Counted from the first letter of the stretch, positions 24,145-31,442 are shown. The stretch is 54,117 bases of DNA from SIAJ01 sp036266155 (GCA_036266155.1 DATANR010000239.1:1-54117); one strand, 5' to 3'. Numbers and translations: made by a program. Notes: generated by a model from the letters alone, not told the origin.

Positions 24145-24185
24145 TTGGCGACACTACTTGATCGCCAAACGGCTAGAATGCCACT

Positions 24186-24614
24186 GTGGAGTCTGGTGTC
24201 ATCATCGACACGAACGTCTTTGTTTCCGCCCTACGCTCGCGGCGCGGTGCTTCGTTTCAACTGCTCGGACTGGTCGGAACCGGCCGGTTTGAGATTGAGT
24301 TGTCCATTCCGCTTGCGCTGGAGTATGAAGCGGTCGGGCGGCGAATATTGCCTGCGACATCGATGACCGAATCGGCATTCGACGCCATCCTTGACTTTGT
24401 TTGCCAGTCGGCTCGGCATCGGCAGGTGTATTACTCGTGGCGGCCATTCCTCCGCGATCCGGCTGACGATATGGTGCTTGAGTTGGCAGTCGCGGCCGGT
24501 GGAGCGTCTGTAATCACATTCAATCGATCAGGTTTTCACGGAGTCGAGCGGTTCGGAATACGAGTGCTGAGCCCGCAGGAGTTCCTCACAGAGATTGGAG
24601 AGTCCAGGAAATGA
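24186..24614 (+). CDS. PIN-domain ribonuclease, putative toxin of a toxin-antitoxin pair
   Basis: A 142-residue protein of the COG1569-like putative toxin group. The PIN active-site acids are visible: D in VIIDTNVFVSALR near residue 8, E in LALEYEAVG near 46, and D in FLRDPADDMVLELA near 97, followed by ITFNRSGFHG. Start is GTG 24186. The last 4 bases overlap the start of the small gene at 24611, so the pair is translationally coupled. Order is toxin first, antitoxin second. PIN toxins cleave RNA and are held inactive by a partner binding the acidic cleft. Confidence 0.9.
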   Translation: MESGVIIDTNVFVSALRSRRGASFQLLGLVGTGRFEIELSIPLALEYEAVGRRILPATSMTESAFDAILDFVCQSARHRQVYYSWRPFLRDPADDMVLELAVAAGGASVITFNRSGFHGVERFGIRVLSPQEFLTEIGESRK

Positions 24615-24847
24615 ATACGATCAGCGTTGGAGTTCCCGAATCGCTACACGCCGCGGCTGGCGAGCTTGCCCGCGCATCCGGTGTGACCATCGACCAACTC
24701 GTGGCGTCGGCACTTGCCGAAAAAATGTCCGCACTTGTAGGGCCGGAGTGGTTGGCGGCTCGATCTGCGCGGGGTGATCGTGCGCTTTTCGAGGCCGCAT
24801 TGGGACAAGTAGCTGATGTCGAGCCGGAGGAACGAGACCGGTTGTAG
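24611..24847 (+). CDS. Antitoxin partner of the PIN toxin (ribbon-helix-helix type)
   Basis: A 78-residue protein. MNTISVGVPESLHAAAGELARASGVTIDQLVASALAEKM reads as an Arc/CopG-like ribbon-helix-helix DNA-binding domain. The rest (WLAARSARGDRALFEAALGQVADVEPEERDRL) is a short acidic-basic tail likely to wrap the toxin. The ATG at 24611 lies in the PIN stop region (ATGA overlap). Function as the antitoxin and autorepressor is inferred from the pairing and the fold. Confidence 0.85.
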   Translation: MNTISVGVPESLHAAAGELARASGVTIDQLVASALAEKMSALVGPEWLAARSARGDRALFEAALGQVADVEPEERDRL

Positions 24848-24901
24848 CTCCGCCGTGCTCGTGATGAGCCTAGCGCCGTTGTTTTGGCAAGGCGACCAAT
24901 T

Positions 24902-25387
24902 TCACCCGCGGCGTGCAGCTTCAATGGCAGCGATGTCGATCTTTTTCATCGTCATCATCGCCTCGAACGTGCGCTTGGCGACCGCCGGATCGGGATCGGT
25001 GTACGCCTGGGTCAGAGCGACCGGCGTGATCTGCCAGGACAGGCCCCACTTATCCTTGCACCAGCCGCATTGACTCTCCTCGCCGCCGTTGTCGATAATC
25101 GCGTTCCAGTAGCGATCCGTCTCGGCCTGATCGGCGGTCGCGACCTGAAACGAGAAGGCTTCAGTGTGCTTGAACATGGGGCCGCCATTGAGCCCCAGGC
25201 ACGGAATGCCCATCACGACAAATTCGACTGTCAGCACGTCCCCTTTCTTCCCAGACGGATAGTCTGCCGGCGCGCGATGTACCTTGCCGACGGATGAATT
25301 GGGAAATGTCTTGGCGTAAAACCGCGCCGCCTCCTCGGCATCGCGATCGTACCACAGGCAAATCGTGTTCTTCGCTGGCGTCGCCAT
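24902..25387 (-). CDS. VOC-family PhnB-like protein (3-demethylubiquinone-9 3-methyltransferase domain)
   Basis: A 161-residue protein of the PhnB-like VOC family: MATPAKNTICLWYDRDAEEAARFYAKTFPNS at the start, GDVLTVEFVVMGIPCLGLNGGPMFKHTEAFSFQV in the middle and CGWCKDKWGLSWQITPVAL near the end. The domain name of 3-demethylubiquinone methyltransferase is historical and does not prove that activity; most members have unknown substrates. It sits alone, 54 bases from the convergent antitoxin gene, with a dispersed repeat upstream. Confidence 0.9.
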   Translation of the reverse strand: MATPAKNTICLWYDRDAEEAARFYAKTFPNSSVGKVHRAPADYPSGKKGDVLTVEFVVMGIPCLGLNGGPMFKHTEAFSFQVATADQAETDRYWNAIIDNGGEESQCGWCKDKWGLSWQITPVALTQAYTDPDPAVAKRTFEAMMTMKKIDIAAIEAARRG

Positions 25388-25422
25388 GTCAATTCTCCGT
25401 GATGAGCCAACACAAATCAGAG

Positions 25423-25502
25423 AACCACGGATTGCACGGATAAAACCAATCCGAAAATAGCAGTCATGATTTATCCGCGTTAATCCGTGTGATCCGTGGC
25501 TA
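25423..25502. repeat. Inverted repeat of the CCACGGATTxCACGGAT type
   Basis: The left arm CCACGGATTGCACGGATAAA (25425-25444) and the right arm ending GTGATCCGTGG (25489-25499) are near-complementary around a 40-base centre. The right arm holds an extra CCGCGTTAAT-like unit, so each arm is itself a short direct repeat of CACGGAT. I recall elements of this wording in other planctomycete and verrucomicrobial genomes; that is from memory. It lies upstream of the VOC gene and downstream of nothing transcribed toward it except the gene ending at 25542. Confidence 0.6.
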
Positions 25503-25541
25503 ACATGTTTGGAAACCGGCAGCAGAATCCGTACCGGACGA

Positions 25542-25979
25542 TTACTTTTTTATGCGCTTGTAGCGCTCCGTGCGTATGGCCCGTTTGGATTCGACCCACT
25601 GGAGAGCAAGGACCTCGTTATCCAGTTGAATGACTTTCACTTCCGCGACCTTGCCGATGTCGTCGGCCGCGGGCTTGGTGACATCGCCTGAGTAATACGA
25701 GATCTTGCACGTCAGGACCAATGTCGGCGGCAGCGCATTCCACCGCATTTCCCACGTGCCAGTGAGTGTATTGTTCCCAGGCGAATAGTGCCGTCGCTCG
25801 AAGGTGCCGTCCGCTCGGAGAGTGAGTTCGCCCACGCAATCCATGTCGTCGGCTTCCCAATCGCCGTGCAGCTTCTTCTCCAGGGCCGGTGGCGGATCTT
25901 TGGCCTTGTCCGCAGTGCGGACTGACTGAGCGGAGACGACGAAAGCGAGCGCCGCGAGTGGCAATAGCATCCGAAGCAT
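25542..25979 (-). CDS. Secreted lipocalin-like hypothetical protein
   Basis: A 145-residue exported protein: signal MLRMLLPLAALAFVVSAQSVRTADKAKD, then a mature part beginning KKLHGDWEADDMDCVGELTLRADGTFERRHY. The W near the start of the mature part, LTLRADGTFERR and TWEMRWNALPPTLVLT give the strand pattern of small lipocalin-like or DUF-type planctomycete proteins that contain GxW and DGTF elements. No ligand is known. ATG 25979 is preferred over the start at 26036 because it gives a proper signal peptide. Not obviously in an operon. Confidence 0.7.
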   Translation of the reverse strand: MLRMLLPLAALAFVVSAQSVRTADKAKDPPPALEKKLHGDWEADDMDCVGELTLRADGTFERRHYSPGNNTLTGTWEMRWNALPPTLVLTCKISYYSGDVTKPAADDIGKVAEVKVIQLDNEVLALQWVESKRAIRTERYKRIKK

Positions 25980-26062
25980 TTGCGTGTTCCTCCAAGTGTT
26001 TGGCAGGGTCTGGCTGCAATTCACCACAAGTAACACGTTTAACTGACCGGTTTCTTACTCAC

Positions 26063-26830
26063 TCAACCTTTCCGGCTCACCATGTGGTTGATCCAGATCG
26101 GGGCGAAGGGCGACGTGCAGCCCTTCGACACGGGATAGTCGCGATAGATTCCCAATTTCTCGCCAATGGCGATGGCCCGGCTGCGGAGCTTGGGGTTGTG
26201 GATGCCGATTTCCGCCAGGGCGCAGTTCATCGTCCACTGCACGACCGGACCGGCGGCTCCCATTTCGGATTCGATGCGATCCAGCAGTCCCGGAAGATCG
26301 AGCCCGTCCGGGCTCTTCACGACCCGCTCAGCAGTGAGGCTCCAGCCAGCGCGAGCTGCCCAGCGGTGGTCCGCCGCCATCCATTCCTGGCGCAGCGTCT
26401 CCTTGTTGGCGTGCTGCTTGACGACATAGTTCATGAGCCAGTCCGCCACCCAGCCAAAAGTGACCGACCGCACCAGTCGATCGACCTCTTTGGCGGACAG
26501 GTCCTTCGGCTTGATCAAGAGGATGGCCAGGTACTGGGCATCGATGTTCCCGGTCTCCCAAAGCGACATAGCCAACGTGTGATCGCCCTTGATCTTCTTC
26601 GCCAACACGCGGATGTCACCATGCTTGACGCCGAACTGATTGTCCACGGCGCCCGGCCCCCAGGCGCCGCCCTTGGCGTTTTGCTTCCGCACACTCTCGT
26701 TGCCCAGCGACTCGAGTTCTCTGAGGGCGTCCTTCAAAGTGGTGGCTGGGGCCTTTAAAGTAGCGGGCGTTGTTTTGGCGTTTGCTGGTTTGGGTTTTGT
26801 GGCCTTCTTGGCCGGCAGTATCTTTGGCAT
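26063..26830 (-). CDS. AlkD-like DNA alkylation repair (HEAT-repeat) protein
   Basis: A 255-residue protein. After a Lys/Ala/Pro-rich N-terminal tail (MPKILPAKKATKPKPANAKTTPAT), which resembles low-complexity nucleic-acid-binding tails, comes the AlkD-like helical array: LESLGNESVRKQNAKGG, FGVKHGDIRVLAKKIKGDHTLAMSLWETGNIDAQYLAILLI, and WMAADHRWAARAGWSLTAERV. The W and D residues of the base-excision cleft of AlkD have possible equivalents in WVADWLMNYV, but exact alignment needs a tool. Likely role is removal of alkylated bases. Start ATG 26830 is chosen over 26863 because the 11 extra residues are unconserved in type. Confidence 0.85.
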   Translation of the reverse strand: MPKILPAKKATKPKPANAKTTPATLKAPATTLKDALRELESLGNESVRKQNAKGGAWGPGAVDNQFGVKHGDIRVLAKKIKGDHTLAMSLWETGNIDAQYLAILLIKPKDLSAKEVDRLVRSVTFGWVADWLMNYVVKQHANKETLRQEWMAADHRWAARAGWSLTAERVVKSPDGLDLPGLLDRIESEMGAAGPVVQWTMNCALAEIGIHNPKLRSRAIAIGEKLGIYRDYPVSKGCTSPFAPIWINHMVSRKG

Positions 26831-26884
26831 GATGTCTTCGGCCGATGCTGGCCGCTCCTTCAAGTCGGATGGGTCAGAAGTCGA

Positions 26885-27241
26885 TTAAGCAGCCGGCGGC
26901 CGACCACGCTTGAAGCCGTCTGCTGACCAGCAGCCGAGCCAAGTTCCGCCCTTCCCCCAGTCCGCGACGAGCTCATACCGGCGCGGAAGTTGTTGGAACG
27001 CCGAAAGCCCGCGGTGGTCGTGGAATATCGCTTCGAGTTCGCAATCAACAGAACCCCTTGCTGCCTCGATCTCCGGGCCGACCTCTGGCTCGTCCGTCAG
27101 GATGGCAACGATTAACTCTCCGGCGGGGGATACGGTCAGTTTATAGCCGCCGAAATTCACCGATCCGCCCGAGACGATAAGCTCGGCGGCCAGTGCCATT
27201 CGCTCGCGTGTCTGCTCATGTACGTAGAAATCAGCCGGCAT
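26885..27241 (-). CDS. Hypothetical protein, unknown function
   Basis: A 118-residue protein I do not recognise. It begins MPADFYVHEQTRERMALAAELIVSGGSVNFGGYKLTVSPAGELIVAIL, alternating helix and strand, and ends in a basic Pro tail (KRGRPPAA). No signal peptide or membrane segment. It ends 54 bases before the AlkD-like gene on the same strand and may share its transcript. The codon pattern looks like that of neighbours, so it is probably expressed. Confidence 0.6.
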   Translation of the reverse strand: MPADFYVHEQTRERMALAAELIVSGGSVNFGGYKLTVSPAGELIVAILTDEPEVGPEIEAARGSVDCELEAIFHDHRGLSAFQQLPRRYELVADWGKGGTWLGCWSADGFKRGRPPAA

Positions 27242-27322
27242 GGTGGGCCTCTAAACGTTTTGATCCCTGGTCTTTCTGCGCTGGTACGTGCGGTATGTCC
27301 AACGTGAAGGCTATGCCCGACC

Positions 27323-28606
27323 TCACCCCGCGACATACGGTAACACATACGGCCCCTTCGGGATCACCGCGATACGGGCCTTCGGCCCATATTCCGCCAG
27401 CGACGCCGTGACGGCGTGTTCCACGCTCGGGGCCGGTTCGACGAGGCATTTGCGCAGCGTCTCGGCGGACAGGCCGTCGGAGACCACCTTGACTTTGCAG
27501 CGCTGCAGGACCTTGGCCATCATCACGAGTTGCCATTCGTCCATTTCACAAGTGTCGGCCATCGGGCCGGCTTTCCCGCCGGGCTGAAAGCGGCGGACGT
27601 AGTCGGAGGTTTGCAGCAGTCCCTGAAATTCCGGGCTGCCGAGGCCTTCGCTCAGGCTGGCCGCCAGCACGATCGTGCCGCCCTTCTTGACGATCGGCAA
27701 CGCGCCCGTCAGTCCCTTGACCGCCTGATACCAGGTCGTGTCGAGGGGGTAGCCCGCACAGCTCGTCACCACGACGTCGAGCGGCTCGGTTACGCCCGCC
27801 TTGACCACGGTTTCGCAGAAGGCGACGCCGTGTTCCCAGGCTTTGATCATGTCGCCAGCGCCGGCCCAGGTGACGCGGCGTTTGCCGTCGATGCAGACGT
27901 TAACGATGAAGTCGCAGCCCGCCATCTGGGCGATGCGCGTGTTTTCTTCGTGAACCGGATTGCCCGCGACGCTGCCGGCGTCGGCCTTGGGATGTTCGAG
28001 GAAGCGCGGACCATGCCAGACGCTCACGGTCTCGAGGGCGGCGATGCCGGGACAGATCACCTTGCGGCCGCCGGAGTAGCCGGCCATCAGGTGCGGCTCG
28101 ATCAATCCCGTCGTAATCTTGAGATCGGCCTCGACGTAACGCGTATCGATCCACGCGGGGACACCGTTCGGCGTCGTGCCCAGAAACGTGTGTTCCTCAC
28201 GCACCTTGCCGTGATGGTTCTCGATGCGATAGGCGCCTGCGATCTCTTCGCCGACCATCTCGACCATCTCGGCCCCTTCATTGGGGCGATGCAGGCCCGT
28301 CGCGTTCAAGATCATGATCTTGTCGCGCGGGATGCCGCTCGCTTCGAGCGTACGGAGCACCGGCGGCAGAATGAGCTTGTTGGGCACGGGCCGCGTGATG
28401 TCGCAGATCAGGATGCACGCGGATTTCTTGCCGCGGGCCAGCTCCGCCAGCGGCCGCGTGCCGATCGGGTTCCGCACCGCCTCCTCGATCGCGTTCGCCG
28501 GGTCCGCAAGCGGCGCGGCCTCGCGGATGGCCAGCGGACCAATCGTGCGATCGTCGGGAAGGGTGATCGGCAGGCCGGTGCGGCCGTAGTCGAGAGTGAT
28601 TTGCAT
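27323..28606 (-). CDS. larA: Nickel-dependent lactate racemase-type protein (LarA/DUF2088)
   Basis: A 427-residue LarA-family protein starting MQITLDYGRTGLPITLPDDR. Signature blocks: CDITRPVPNKLILPPVLR near residue 75, NATGLHRPNEGAEM, TGLIEPHLMAGYSGGRKVICPGIAALETV near 180, and CAGYPLDTTWYQAVKGL. In characterised LarA a Lys in the GGxK motif tethers the pincer nickel cofactor and nearby His residues take part; GYSGGRK and EPH are present here, so the site looks intact. The natural substrate may be lactate or another 2-hydroxyacid. No larB, larC or larE maturation gene is adjacent. The in-frame extension to 28663 runs into a palindrome and is rejected. Confidence 0.9.
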   Translation of the reverse strand: MQITLDYGRTGLPITLPDDRTIGPLAIREAAPLADPANAIEEAVRNPIGTRPLAELARGKKSACILICDITRPVPNKLILPPVLRTLEASGIPRDKIMILNATGLHRPNEGAEMVEMVGEEIAGAYRIENHHGKVREEHTFLGTTPNGVPAWIDTRYVEADLKITTGLIEPHLMAGYSGGRKVICPGIAALETVSVWHGPRFLEHPKADAGSVAGNPVHEENTRIAQMAGCDFIVNVCIDGKRRVTWAGAGDMIKAWEHGVAFCETVVKAGVTEPLDVVVTSCAGYPLDTTWYQAVKGLTGALPIVKKGGTIVLAASLSEGLGSPEFQGLLQTSDYVRRFQPGGKAGPMADTCEMDEWQLVMMAKVLQRCKVKVVSDGLSAETLRKCLVEPAPSVEHAVTASLAEYGPKARIAVIPKGPYVLPYVAG

Positions 28607-28626
28607 GTATTCTTGCAGTTGGAAAA

Positions 28627-28693
28627 GGCGAGCGGAGCCGCGTAAGCGGCCCGATGATGTCATTATCGGGCGGCTTACGCCGCTCCGCTCGCC
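28627..28693. repeat. Large palindrome upstream of larA
   Basis: Two long, nearly complementary arms: the left begins GGCGAGCGGAGCCGCGTAAG (28627-28646) and the right ends TTACGCCGCTCCGCTCGCC (28675-28693). Each arm is about 29 bases around a short centre. It sits in the 185-base divergent gap between larA (minus) and the small basic protein gene (plus). It could be a terminator-like hairpin, a dispersed element or a nucleic-acid-protein binding site; it is not simply a terminator, because no gene converges on it. Confidence 0.75.
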
Positions 28694-28759
28694 AGTTTGG
28701 CTTGCCAGTTGTTCAGACGCCTATATTATCACTTTTTGCGATTTGAATCAGCCGCCGGC

Positions 28760-28787
28760 TGACCACTGACCACTGACCACCGACCAC
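28760..28787. repeat. Tandem heptanucleotide repeat TGACCAC
   Basis: Three perfect TGACCAC units followed by CGACCAC run from 28760 to 28787, and the ATG of the small basic protein gene follows 4 bases later at 28792. The unit length of 7 matches short tandemly repeated heptanucleotides known from cyanobacteria, and two other heptamer arrays with different sequences occur in this window. The repeat occupies the position of the ribosome binding site, so translation of the next gene is either leaderless or weakly guided. Confidence 0.8.
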
Positions 28788-28791
28788 TGCC

Positions 28792-29037
28792 ATGTCGATC
28801 GATAAGTCCCTGAAGCGCCGCTCGGCGGGTTCATCCAACCGCAGCGTGCTGACGCGCGCCGAACGAATCAAGAAGCTGCAGGAAAACGAGAAGTGGACGG
28901 ACGGGCGCAGCCCGTTCGGGTTGCCCAAAGTGCGCGTCGTCAAGATCGTGCTGAAGAAGGCCAAGAAGGAGAAGGCCGCCGAGGGCGAGGCCGCGGCCGA
29001 GGGTGCAGCCGCCGAGGCCGCCCCGGCGAAGAAGTAA
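28792..29037 (+). CDS. PVC-superphylum small basic protein
   Basis: An 81-residue basic protein: MSIDKSLKRRSAGSSNRSVLTRAERIKKLQENEKW, then the invariant-looking GRSPFGLPKVRVVKI block, then an Ala/Lys/Glu tail ending AAPAKK. This is the signature protein conserved in Planctomycetes, Verrucomicrobia and Chlamydiae and reported to bind nucleic acid with a possible ribosomal role. The family recognition rests on the GLPKVRVVK and MSIDKSLK elements. The Ala-Glu-Lys tail is longer than needed for the core. Directly preceded by the heptamer array and followed by the repeat-rich gap to folK. Confidence 0.88.
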   Translation: MSIDKSLKRRSAGSSNRSVLTRAERIKKLQENEKWTDGRSPFGLPKVRVVKIVLKKAKKEKAAEGEAAAEGAAAEAAPAKK

Positions 29038-29042
29038 ACCTG

Positions 29043-29128
29043 AATGCGGAACGCGGAGTTCGGAGTGCGGAGTGAAATCCGCTGTCTTTACTCCGCATTC
29101 CGCATTCCGCATTCCGCATTCCGCACTT
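29043..29128. repeat. Hairpin-forming repeat with TTCCGCA heptamers
   Basis: The left half is rich in GCGGAxTxCGGAGT units (29043-29075). The right half has a tandem array of TTCCGCA-type heptamers (about four CATTCCG units near 29096-29123). The halves are complementary, so a long hairpin can form. It fills the gap between the small basic protein gene and folK; the in-frame ORF start at 29044 is an artefact of it. Confidence 0.75.
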
Positions 29129-29130
29129 CC

Positions 29131-30390
29131 ATGGTCCGCGTTTACCTGGCACTTGGCTCCAACCTGGGCGATCGGCAGCGCTTTCTGGACGATGCCGTTC
29201 GTCGCTTGCGGGCCGTGCCCGGCTTGACGGTTCGGCACGTGTCGCCGTACTACGAAACGGCTCCTGTCGGCGGGCCGGCCGACGCCGGCGCATATCTCAA
29301 CGCGGTCGCTGAAGCCGATACATCATTGCCGCCGGACCAACTGCTGGCCGTTCTTCTGGAAGTAGAACGACAACTCGGCCGGGTGCGCAGCGAGCGCAAT
29401 GCACCGCGAACCGTTGACCTCGACTTGCTCCTCTACGGCAACGTCGTTCGTCACGCACCCGATCCCGTGGTTCCGCATCCGCGGCTACACGAACGGCGGT
29501 TTGTCTTGCAGCCGCTGGCCGATCTGGCGCCGGCGTTCGTTCATCCCACGATCAAGAAATCGGTTCGCGAACTTCTCGACGGGCTCGCGCCCGACGCCGA
29601 TCCGCCGCGCGTTTTTCCGCGCGTTGAAGCGAACGGCGGTCAAGAGTTAGCCGGCCTGCGTGCACTGGTCACCGGCTCAACGAACGGCATCGGCCGTGCG
29701 ATCGCGTTGGAACTCGCGCGTGGCGGGGCAGATGTCGTCATTCATGGCCGCGAGCGCAATAATCGTTCGGACGCGCTCATCGATCAAATGCTTGAACTCG
29801 GCCGTAAAACGATGATGATGCCGTTCGATCTCGCTGAGTCGGGCGAATGCGATCGACTGGTTAAGGCCGCCTGGAATTATGCTGAAGGCCTCGACATCTT
29901 CGTCGCCAACGCCGGTGCCGATCTGGTGACCGGCGACGCGCCCGACTGGTCGTTCGCAAAGAAGTGGGAAGCGCTCGTGGCCGTCGACGTCACCGCCACG
30001 ATCCATCTCTGCCGAGCAATTGGCGAACGCATGAAAGCCGGTCGCGGCGGCTGCATTTTGACGATGGGCTGGGATCAGGCGGAGACCGGCTTCGACGGCG
30101 AGAGCGGCCTGCTGTTCGGTCCCGCCAAGGCCGCCGTGATGGCGTTCACGAGAAGTCTGGCCCGCAACTTGGCGCCGCGCGTTCGCGTTAACTGTTTGGC
30201 CCCCGGCTGGATCAAGACGGCCTGGGGCGAGACCGCGTCCGACAAATGGCAAGAACGCGTCGCCGCTGAGACGCCGCTCAAGAGATGGGGCCTTCCCGAG
30301 GACGTTGCTGCGACGGCCCGTTGGCTGGCATCGCCTGCCGCGGCGTTCATCACGGGGCAAATCGTCCGCATTAACGGTGGGGCGGTTTAA
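29131..30390 (+). CDS. folK: FolK (HPPK) fused to a degenerate FolM-like short-chain reductase
   Basis: A 419-residue fusion. Residues 1-165 are 6-hydroxymethyl-7,8-dihydropterin pyrophosphokinase: MVRVYLALGSNLGDR, YYETAPVGGPAD, RNAPRTVDLDLLLYG and HPRLHERRFVLQPLADLAP. From about residue 173 starts an SDR domain with the NAD(P) motif TGSTNGIG and NAGAD. At the catalytic places the sequence reads ILTMGWDQ (Gly for the usual Ser) and LLFGPAKAAV (Phe for the usual Tyr; codon 30115-30117), while Lys (30127-30129) is kept. The region FGPAKAAVMAFTRSLARNLAP resembles E. coli FolM (dihydromonapterin reductase). The kinase half should be active; the reductase half may bind pterin or cofactor without classical catalysis. 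ATG 29131 is chosen because upstream residues come from the repeat. Confidence 0.9.
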   Translation: MVRVYLALGSNLGDRQRFLDDAVRRLRAVPGLTVRHVSPYYETAPVGGPADAGAYLNAVAEADTSLPPDQLLAVLLEVERQLGRVRSERNAPRTVDLDLLLYGNVVRHAPDPVVPHPRLHERRFVLQPLADLAPAFVHPTIKKSVRELLDGLAPDADPPRVFPRVEANGGQELAGLRALVTGSTNGIGRAIALELARGGADVVIHGRERNNRSDALIDQMLELGRKTMMMPFDLAESGECDRLVKAAWNYAEGLDIFVANAGADLVTGDAPDWSFAKKWEALVAVDVTATIHLCRAIGERMKAGRGGCILTMGWDQAETGFDGESGLLFGPAKAAVMAFTRSLARNLAPRVRVNCLAPGWIKTAWGETASDKWQERVAAETPLKRWGLPEDVAATARWLASPAAAFITGQIVRINGGAV

Positions 30391-30423
30391 CGCTGGCCGT
30401 CGGGTTTGCCGACCGGCCAACTG

Positions 30424-30590
30424 TCAGGGCTTATGTGGGATGCCAAATATCTGACGGGCCAGTTCATTCACGTCCACCATTCCGATACCGACGATCTCGA
30501 CACCCTTGATGGGATCGGCTGCGACTTGCAGGGAAACAACAGCCCCTGCTTTCAAATCCTTCAGTTGCAATGTCTTCCTGCCGCTCACGG
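30424..30590 (-). pseudogene. C-terminal fragment of a minus-strand gene
   Basis: A run RKTLQLKDLKAGAVVSLQVAADPIKGVEIVGIGMVDVNELARQIF ends at a stop at 30424. This wording (LxDLKxGxxVSLxL, then a residue pair VVGI) is found at the C-termini of several planctomycete regulatory or secreted proteins. No start or upstream domain follows in frame: beyond 30600 the frame becomes Arg/Pro-rich and unlike a protein. A second frame over 30650-30690 reads GEVLILERATS, so the gene has probably broken up by frameshifts and deletion. Confidence 0.5.
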
Positions 30591-30732
30591 GTTTGGACAG
30601 GCTTCGCCTGCGGCGGCGTGGCGCCCGACGTGGCGCGCTCGAGGATGAGCACTTCACCCGGCCCCGGCTTCTCGGGAAAGGCCGTGGGCCGGTCTTGGCC
30701 CCGGACGGCCAGGCACAGCCGCCGGGCATTCG

Positions 30733-31278
30733 GAATACGTGACCCTCGATCGCCAGCTACCGGTGGATGAATTCGGCAACCTGAGATTCGCCAACGCATA
30801 CTTGCCGGCGGCGGACGGCCGCAACGAGCTGTGGGTGCCCCTGGCCGAAAAGACGTACGCCCAGTTCAACGAGTCCGGCTGGATCGGGCTGGACGGAACC
30901 AACTCGTACAACGGGATCGGCAGCGCCGTCGACGCGGACGCTAATACCGGTGGGCTCAACGGGGTGTTTCCGGCCAATATCCTCACCCAGCTAACCAGCT
31001 CGGGCGCATCGAGCAGTTCGACCAGTGGTTCTAAGTTCGCCGACTTCAAAGCGGCGTTCGACGCGGGCAAGGCTGTCGTCGTCTGCTCCAAGCAGGCCCC
31101 GGTCAGCGATCAGGTGGTCGGCAACCACGCCTACATGATGGTCGGTTACGATGCCACCCACCACACGGTCAAGCTTCGGAACCCGTGGGGCGAGGGGTAC
31201 GACGAGCCGGCCGAGCTGACCGTGACCATTGCTTTCTTGAAGGCCAACTTTGATTCGTGGCAGGCGGCGAAGGCGTAA
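30733..31278 (+). pseudogene. Truncated calpain-like (C2) cysteine peptidase
   Basis: The plus frame EYVTLDRQLPVDEFGNLRFANAYL, then ELWVPLAEKTYAQFNESGW, then NHAYMMVGYDATHHTVKLRNPWGEGYDEPAE is the second half of a calpain-type catalytic domain, with the catalytic His (NHAYMMVGYD) and Asn (LRNPWG) regions. The first half with the active-site cysteine is absent: upstream the frame turns Arg/Gly/Pro-rich and meets a stop at 30646. The fragment cannot be an active peptidase as it stands. It is followed by a palindrome. Planctomycetes have many large calpain-containing secreted proteins, so this is probably a leftover of one. Confidence 0.75.
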
Positions 31279-31305
31279 GGTATCTCGGGTGGAATGAAAA
31301 TTCTA

Positions 31306-31333
31306 CGCTGATCGTTTCCGGAAACGATCAGCG
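31306..31333. terminator. Perfect palindrome after the calpain fragment
   Basis: CGCTGATCGTTTCC is followed immediately by its exact complement (14+14 bases, no loop) at 31306-31333, and a run of five T follows 9 bases later. It may terminate transcription from the calpain remnant. The lack of loop and the distance to the T run leave open that it is a protein-binding or dispersed palindrome. Confidence 0.55.
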
Positions 31334-31442
31334 TTATGCGACCCGTTTTTAGGTCTTCCGGCCCGGCCTCTGCGACCTCTGTGTACTCAACCGGCGCCCA
31401 AACCCGCAGCAAAAAATCATTGGGGTTCGTCTTCAATTGAAG

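Noticed and set aside
27416..28645. A 409-codon plus-strand ORF
   Set aside because: It is the shadow of larA, whose GYSGGRK and CDITRP motifs identify the true strand.
28760..29128. Possible CRISPR array because of regular short repeats
   Set aside because: The units are 7 bases with no spacers, so these are tandem heptamers, not repeat-spacer arrays.
29044..29130. N-terminal extension of the FolK fusion starting at 29044
   Set aside because: The codons come from the TTCCGCA repeat and give NAEFGVRS-type wording seen wherever this repeat is translated; ATG 29131 starts the conserved FolK sequence.
31146..31436. A 96-codon minus-strand ORF at the end of the calpain fragment
   Set aside because: It overlaps the calpain remnant and the palindrome, and no family wording is seen; treated as chance.
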